Origin: Kibdelosporangium banguiense
Lineage (GTDB): Bacteria > Actinomycetota > Actinomycetes > Mycobacteriales > Pseudonocardiaceae
DNA length: 64,000 bases
NCBI RefSeq assembly: GCF_017876405.1
Contig: NZ_JAGINW010000001.1
Coordinates: 11,235,203-11,299,202 of the forward strand
Reading direction: 5' to 3'
Under the pieces are notes generated by a model. That model did not search any database. It was not told the DNA's origin and was given only the letters and a program-made list of their open reading frames with translations. Made by a program: the position numbers and the translations under genes. Shown piece after piece: positions 59,401 through 64,000 of this stretch; within the stretch, counting starts at the first letter, position 1, and each line of letters starts with the position of its first letter.

Positions 59401-61734
59401 TCACCGGCAGTTCTGAACCCTCGTCGACCTGCTGGTGCCGGCGAATCTCACGGTGACGTCGAAGTTCGTCTCAGGGCACTTGTCGCCTTCGACGAAGCTG
59501 TGGGTGATATGGCCTTCGCCGCCCCAGGTCCAGGTGGTTCCTTCGGAGAACTCCTGCGGACCGGCATCCGCCGTGCAGCGGAAGGCCTTTCCCGGCTGGA
59601 CCGTACACGAGACCCCGTTGAGGAAAGGGTTGACCAGGAATGTCGCGGAAACTCTGCGGTCTGCGGACATCGTCAGAGTGCAGCCGGGATTGTTGCGCGA
59701 CTGGGCACAGTCGTCGGTCCACAGGTAGAAAGTGCGGCCCCGCGATTCCGGGGTCACCCGGACCTGGGTGCCGGGATCGAAGTCGGCCCGGCAGGTCGGC
59801 GGGCACTTGATGCCGTTGGCGACGATCGCCCCGCCATTCGGCGCGACCATTGTCAGGGTGAACTTCGGGTCCGGGCGTGGCTGGAAAGTGTGGGACACGG
59901 TCTTGGCCGCGTCGGCTGTCACATCACAGGTCGCGACGTTCCCGCCGCACGCCCCGCCCCAATTGCCGAGCAGGTGCTTGTCGTCCGGCTGAGCTGTGAG
60001 CGTGATCTGCGTGTGCTGCTGCAGATCCACGAAACATGTGCCGGGACAGTTGATTCCGCCGCCGGTGATCCTTCCCCCGGCCGGCGGGGACACCGTGATC
60101 CGGAAGCGGGGTATCTCGGTCACTGTGACATTGACCGAAGTCGTAGCGGTCCGGCCGTCGGGCATCAACGCGGTCACGGTGACCAGGTATGGCGTCGGCC
60201 GGGCCGTTGCCCACTTGTGTGTCGTGGTCAGTCCGGTGCCCTCGTCGCCGTCCCCGAATGTCCACTGTGCACTCCTGGGTGCGGCGCCCTTCTTGTTGGC
60301 GACCTGCAGTGTGATCGGCTCGTTCGCGGTCGGCGTCGCCTTGCTCATCGTGATTTCCAGCTCTACGGGGTCCGGCGCCGGGTCTTGCGGTTGCGGGTCT
60401 TGCGGTTGCGGTGTGACACCGGTCGGAGCATCGGCCGGGTTGCCGCTGTCCGGTTCCTGCGGGGAAACAACAGGACCTGACGGATCCGGCCCGGTCGGCG
60501 GCGGCACCTTCGCGGAGGTCGCCGGAGCCGGCTGGTTCGGCTGAGGCTGGGGTTGATTCGGCTGAGGCTGGGCGGGTTGCGGGGCCTGGGGTTTGACGGG
60601 TTTGACCGGACTGCTCACCCCACGGCCAGGATCAGCCGGGTCGTACTTGGCCGCCCGCCGGATGCCGCCGTCGAACTCGATCACGCCGGCACGTTCGGAA
60701 TTGGTGTCGTTGTAGAAGACCACGCCGTCCCGGGTCAACAGCTGGAAGGGCACCGGCGGGGACAGCACGGTCGGCTTCGCGGTGATCTGACGCCTGGCCA
60801 CGTCGACGATCAGGACCTGGCCGGTGCTGTAGTCCGGCAGGAACACCTGGTTTCCCGCTTCGACAGCCGGGCCGTACTTGCTGTCGGCGTTGAGCGGGAT
60901 CGTGCTCTCACATGTCTCGGCTGCCAGGTCGCAGACGTTGAGCACACCGCGACTGGCCACGACATACAGCTTGTCGGAGTGGGTGGACCCGGTCACCTGC
61001 ACGGTGTCGGTCGGGCGCAGGTCGAGATCGATGGTGCCGCCGGTGCGGCCGTTGGCCCGGTCGATCTTGATCGTCTTACGCGCGGTGGTGTCCACGACAA
61101 CGGGGTTACCGTTGACGATCGCGAGCATGCTCGCCCCGGATTTGGCCACCTTTTCCCGCACCCTGCGTTGGCCGTTCGCGACATACGTGAGATCGCCTGT
61201 GAGCTTGTCGATGGCCCACAATGTGCCCGCGGCGTCCACCACCGCGGAGCCCGTGCTGAGTTCACTGGCGAGCGGCACCAGGTCGCCGCGGCGGGCCAGG
61301 GTGCGCGGGTCGGCGTTGGCCAGGACACCACGACGTTCGTCCAATGTGTACAGAACATCGCGGCCCGGCATCGCGGTCAGTCCCGCGCTGGTGCCCGGAA
61401 TAGGTGCTCCTGGCGCGCCGATCTCGAATGTGGCGCCGTCGACCCGGCGGAGTGTGCCCGCGGACTGGTCGACGGCGTACGCCGTGGTGCCCAGTTGTGC
61501 CACTTCAAGGGCGGTGCCCGGGGACGCGACCTGCACCTGCGCGGCGACCTCGGCCGAACTGCCGTCCAGCAGGGTCACCTGCCCCACCTTGGACGACGAC
61601 AGCCAAGCCGCTCCCGACAACAGGCGCACGTCGTTGGCCGGTTCCCCCTCACCGGTACTGGCCACGACAATGCCGCCAAGCAGCATCGCGACAACAGCCG
61701 TCACGCTGATGTGCGCCCGCTTGAGTCCCTTCAC
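59401..61734 (-). CDS. Large secreted beta-propeller/PKD protein
   Basis: A 777-aa exported or membrane-anchored protein. An N-terminal hydrophobic segment (about 9-26) is followed by a seven-blade-like beta-propeller (about 45-370; TLWAIDKLTGDLTYV, VLIVDVARRQI). A Pro/Gln-rich linker (about 380-450) precedes a PKD domain (SAQWTFGDGDEGTG) and two InlB-like modules with GGGINCPGTC and NGIKCPPTC. A last Cys-rich domain ends the chain. It is probably a surface adhesin or wall protein. Copy 3 of the CTGCAA motif is 46 bp upstream. Confidence 0.85.
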   Translation of the reverse strand: MKGLKRAHISVTAVVAMLLGGIVVASTGEGEPANDVRLLSGAAWLSSSKVGQVTLLDGSSAEVAAQVQVASPGTALEVAQLGTTAYAVDQSAGTLRRVDGATFEIGAPGAPIPGTSAGLTAMPGRDVLYTLDERRGVLANADPRTLARRGDLVPLASELSTGSAVVDAAGTLWAIDKLTGDLTYVANGQRRVREKVAKSGASMLAIVNGNPVVVDTTARKTIKIDRANGRTGGTIDLDLRPTDTVQVTGSTHSDKLYVVASRGVLNVCDLAAETCESTIPLNADSKYGPAVEAGNQVFLPDYSTGQVLIVDVARRQITAKPTVLSPPVPFQLLTRDGVVFYNDTNSERAGVIEFDGGIRRAAKYDPADPGRGVSSPVKPVKPQAPQPAQPQPNQPQPQPNQPAPATSAKVPPPTGPDPSGPVVSPQEPDSGNPADAPTGVTPQPQDPQPQDPAPDPVELEITMSKATPTANEPITLQVANKKGAAPRSAQWTFGDGDEGTGLTTTHKWATARPTPYLVTVTALMPDGRTATTSVNVTVTEIPRFRITVSPPAGGRITGGGINCPGTCFVDLQQHTQITLTAQPDDKHLLGNWGGACGGNVATCDVTADAAKTVSHTFQPRPDPKFTLTMVAPNGGAIVANGIKCPPTCRADFDPGTQVRVTPESRGRTFYLWTDDCAQSRNNPGCTLTMSADRRVSATFLVNPFLNGVSCTVQPGKAFRCTADAGPQEFSEGTTWTWGGEGHITHSFVEGDKCPETNFDVTVRFAGTSRSTRVQNCR

Positions 61735-61985
61735 CGCTCCCCCGTCCTGGGCTTTGCGGCTACCACCCTCCTCCGTTTCGTTGCAGTCTCATTGCAGGCG
61801 GGGCAAGCAGCCCACACCTATCGCCAAATGATCCGGATAACGTTACAAAAACAATGTTCTACACCCATGCGTGCCGCCCGGTAATTGACAGCGAGTAGAT
61901 GCCACCTTTTCGCCCTATCATCCCGCGTTGCGCAGTGTTTGAATGTGGGACCCACGATCGAGTAGAGCAACCCGGAGGGGGTTTC
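61735..61985. other. Divergent regulatory gap
   Basis: 251 bp between the propeller gene and the metalloprotease gene. It contains the direct repeat at 61780-61797, an ATAACGTTA palindrome near 61838 and an AT-rich patch. No gene is seen. Confidence 0.5.
61780..61797 (-). promoter_or_regulatory. SARP-type direct repeat, copy 3
   Basis: The plus strand reads GTTGCAG-TCTC-ATTGCAG; the minus strand CTGCAATGAGACTGCAAC. The minus form faces the beta-propeller gene in the same way copy 2 faces the response regulator gene. The 11-bp period and the final ACTGCAAC are identical to copies 1 and 2. Confidence 0.7.
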
Positions 61986-64000
61986 ATGGCACGCCGCCGC
62001 ATAGTCGGGGCAGCAGCCGCAGTCCTCATCGTTCCACTCATCCCGGCAATTTCGGCATCGCCTGCCGCCGCGGCACCACCTGCCTCGGCCGCACCGAGCG
62101 ATATCAGACATCTGACCCGGGAACCTTCCACAATCAACGGGGTGAAGGTAGAAACTCCCCAACGCTACGAGGCCAGGACCACGCAGCGCAGGGCCGCCGC
62201 GGCGGCCGCGACGCCGCCTGTGGGCACGGTCCGGCAGTGGCTGGGATTGGACGACACCACCGGAAGCGCGTACCGCAAGGATTACACGCTGCGTGGTGTC
62301 GGCCAAAAGATCGAGGTCTGGGTCGCCAACGACCGGGCGTACCCGGCGGGTGACTGCCGCGCGCAGATCCCCGGATCGACCGACGTCACCGACGCGCAGG
62401 TCGCCGATCTGATCAACGAGTTCGACAACAACATGTTCCCCAAGGAGACGTCGGCATTCTCGACGCCACCCGACCGGGACGGCAGCCACGCCACTATCGC
62501 GGGTGATTTCACCGGCGATGGCGACAAAACGGTCACATTGATCGACAACGTCCGGGATGACAACTTCTATGACTTCCCGGCGCACCCGACGCAGATCGCC
62601 GGTTTCTTCTCGGCGTTCTTCAACGAGGTGTTCGACCGCAACGTGATGACCATTGACGCCTTCGACTGGGCGCACCGTACCGGTGCCAATCCGGTCGACG
62701 CGCCGACCAACGACCTGTGCACCAGCAGGCCGGCCCGGCCGCGTCTCTACGAAGGCGTGTTCGCCCACGAATGGCAGCACCTGCTGCATTACTACACCGA
62801 CCCGTTCGAAGGTAACTGGATCAACGAGGGCCTGTCGGACTTCGCACAGACCCTGGTCGGTTACGTCGACGGCAAGGCGACCGTGTTCGACCGCGGCGCC
62901 GACAGCCACCTGTACTGCTTCCAGGGCTTCGGCATCGTGCAGACACCGTTCAACACCAACCCGCGAGACTGCGGCGGTCCGGAGAACTCGCTGAACCTGT
63001 GGGGCGACGGCGACAACCCGAACGCCGTGCTCGCCGACTACGGCATCGCCTACTCGTTCATGCTTTTCCTCTACGACCGGTACGGCCTGGACATCATGTC
63101 CAAGCTGCACCGCGACGGGGCCAAGCAGGGCCTGGCGAGCCTGGACGCGGCGCTGGACGCCGAAGGCGCGCCGGACATGTACAAGGTCCTGCACGACTTC
63201 CAGTCGATGGCGCTGCTGGACAAGATCGTCGAGTCCAGGCACGGCATCGTGCTCGGTGTCGACAAGAAGCGGGTCACCACGCCGAGCCTGCGCTCGACGC
63301 TGAACCTGGCCAACACCACCCTCAACCGGACGCCGGGTGCGGCCCCCAACGGCGCGGACTACGTGCCGTTGCAGGGGGCGGACAAGAAGGTGATCCCAGG
63401 GTGGAACCTGCGGTCGTTGTCCTTCGAGGGAGCCAAGACGCTCCCGTCGCTGCCACTGAAGTGGACCAGCGTCACCAACGACGCTGACCGTCCAGGCAAC
63501 GCGGTGTTGTGGTCCGGCGACGGCAACAACACCAACGCCACCGCGGTCTTGTCCGTGACCGTCCCGACGGCCGACCCGACGCTGCGCTTCCTCGCGAAGT
63601 ACGGCGCCGAGTTCGGATTCGACTACGGCTACGTGGTCGTCTCCACCGACGGCGGCGCGACCTACACACCCGTCGCCGGGGACAAGACCGTCCCCGCGCC
63701 GCTCGGCCCCGGCCTGAACGGCACGACGGCCGGTTTCCAGCCGCACACGTTCAACCTGTCCGCATACGCCGGACAGACCGTGCTGCTCGGTTTCCAGTAC
63801 GTCAGCGACGGTGGCGTCAACGAAGGCGGCCTGAAGATCGACGACGTCACCCTCGGTGGCGCGGCGGTCAGCGACGGTGCCAACATCGCCGCGTTCAAGT
63901 CCCCGACGCAGATCCGCCCGACCCCGGTGCACAACTGGAACGTCAAGCTGATCGGCATCAACGAGAAGTACTCGTTCGCCCTGCAGCTCGAGTCGAACGG
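61986..64000 (+). CDS. Secreted M6-like metalloprotease (3' end outside window)
   Basis: An open reading frame of at least 671 codons, still open at the window end. A signal peptide (MARRRIVGAAAAVLIVPLIP) is followed by a short pro-region. The zinc site is HEWQH (His261, Glu262, His265) with a downstream WINEGLSDFAQ glutamate (Glu281), as in immune inhibitor A-type peptidases. Two beta-sandwich domains follow; one has WSGDGNNTN and FGFDYGYVVVSTDGG. A GGAGGGG ribosome site lies 5 nt before ATG 61986. It is divergent from the propeller gene, and copy 3 of the repeat motif lies between them. Confidence 0.9.
   Translation, partial: MARRRIVGAAAAVLIVPLIPAISASPAAAAPPASAAPSDIRHLTREPSTINGVKVETPQRYEARTTQRRAAAAAATPPVGTVRQWLGLDDTTGSAYRKDYTLRGVGQKIEVWVANDRAYPAGDCRAQIPGSTDVTDAQVADLINEFDNNMFPKETSAFSTPPDRDGSHATIAGDFTGDGDKTVTLIDNVRDDNFYDFPAHPTQIAGFFSAFFNEVFDRNVMTIDAFDWAHRTGANPVDAPTNDLCTSRPARPRLYEGVFAHEWQHLLHYYTDPFEGNWINEGLSDFAQTLVGYVDGKATVFDRGADSHLYCFQGFGIVQTPFNTNPRDCGGPENSLNLWGDGDNPNAVLADYGIAYSFMLFLYDRYGLDIMSKLHRDGAKQGLASLDAALDAEGAPDMYKVLHDFQSMALLDKIVESRHGIVLGVDKKRVTTPSLRSTLNLANTTLNRTPGAAPNGADYVPLQGADKKVIPGWNLRSLSFEGAKTLPSLPLKWTSVTNDADRPGNAVLWSGDGNNTNATAVLSVTVPTADPTLRFLAKYGAEFGFDYGYVVVSTDGGATYTPVAGDKTVPAPLGPGLNGTTAGFQPHTFNLSAYAGQTVLLGFQYVSDGGVNEGGLKIDDVTLGGAAVSDGANIAAFKSPTQIRPTPVHNWNVKLIGINEKYSFALQLESN

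Noticed and set aside
61818..63932. A 704-codon minus-strand open frame
   Set aside because: It is the mirror of the M6-like protease gene. The plus-strand frame has a signal peptide, ribosome site and HExxH zinc motif, while the minus frame shows only Arg/Val/Gly-rich sequence.
1..64000. CRISPR arrays, tRNA or rRNA genes, insertion sequences and prophage
   Set aside because: No regularly spaced direct repeats, cloverleaf sequences, transposase or integrase motifs, or phage structural genes were found on reading both strands.

Overview
The window is about 64 kb of high-GC chromosomal DNA from a filamentous actinomycete, most likely of the Pseudonocardiaceae (Amycolatopsis, Lentzea, Kibdelosporangium or a relative). 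This is inferred from GC-ending codons, GTG and TTG starts, SARP and LAL regulators, a SigE-type ECF sigma factor, an actinobacterial secreted chorismate mutase and many TetR/enzyme pairs. The exact genus cannot be read from the sequence. I found no tRNA, rRNA, CRISPR array, transposase, integrase or phage gene. Both ends cut genes: a secreted cupin at the left and a secreted M6-like metalloprotease at the right.

Layout. 0-11.4 kb: secreted cupin, secreted chorismate mutase, methyltransferase, a coupled N6-adenine-methylase-like protein and membrane Ser/Thr kinase, a small SARP-type regulator, a C1 cysteine protease, a DUF2339 membrane protein, an ECF sigma factor overlapping an LCP-domain protein, and a haloacetate-dehalogenase-like hydrolase. 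11.4-24.6 kb: pirin, GH2 glycosidase, LapA-like protein, a DesK/DesR-like two-component system with a small membrane partner, a His-rich lipoprotein followed by a cysteine-synthase-like enzyme and an exporter, a subtilase, and a fused indolepyruvate ferredoxin oxidoreductase divergent from an Lrp regulator. 24.6-34.5 kb: an AfsR-type regulator, a Calx-beta-like secreted protein, a crotonase, a TetR/hydrolase pair, CsbD and Ku, small VOC and DinB proteins, and a TetR/SDR pair with three identical-type operators. 34.5-40.4 kb: P1 peptidase, three gene remnants, a translationally coupled phosphatase/histidine kinase/response regulator operon, DinB and TetR. 40.5-45.1 kb: an operon of two esterases, an ATP-grasp ligase and a GCS2 ligase, ended by a perfect 22-bp inverted repeat. 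45.1-50.7 kb: dual-specificity phosphatase, sialidase, secreted cyclophilin, MFS transporter, P450 and TetR. 50.7-64 kb: a regulatory block (SARP, NarL-type response regulator, LAL ATPase), methyltransferase, small proteins, a Zur-box-controlled S14 paralogue, a degenerate 2H protein, and two large secreted proteins.

Two observations stand out. First, the esterase-esterase-ATP-grasp-GCS2 operon (40.5-45.1 kb) has two amide-forming ligase folds and two alpha/beta hydrolases but no carrier protein or known pathway, so it looks like an uncharacterised amide or peptide metabolite system. Second, an 18-bp direct-repeat motif, CTGCAA-N5-CTGCAAC, with the 11-bp period typical of SARP operators, occurs before three genes about 10 kb apart (51109, 52196, 61780). 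It links the SARP/LuxR block with a large secreted beta-propeller protein, and perhaps with the divergent secreted protease.

Most other regulation is local. Several enzyme genes are paired with divergent or adjacent TetR genes whose palindromic operators are directly visible.
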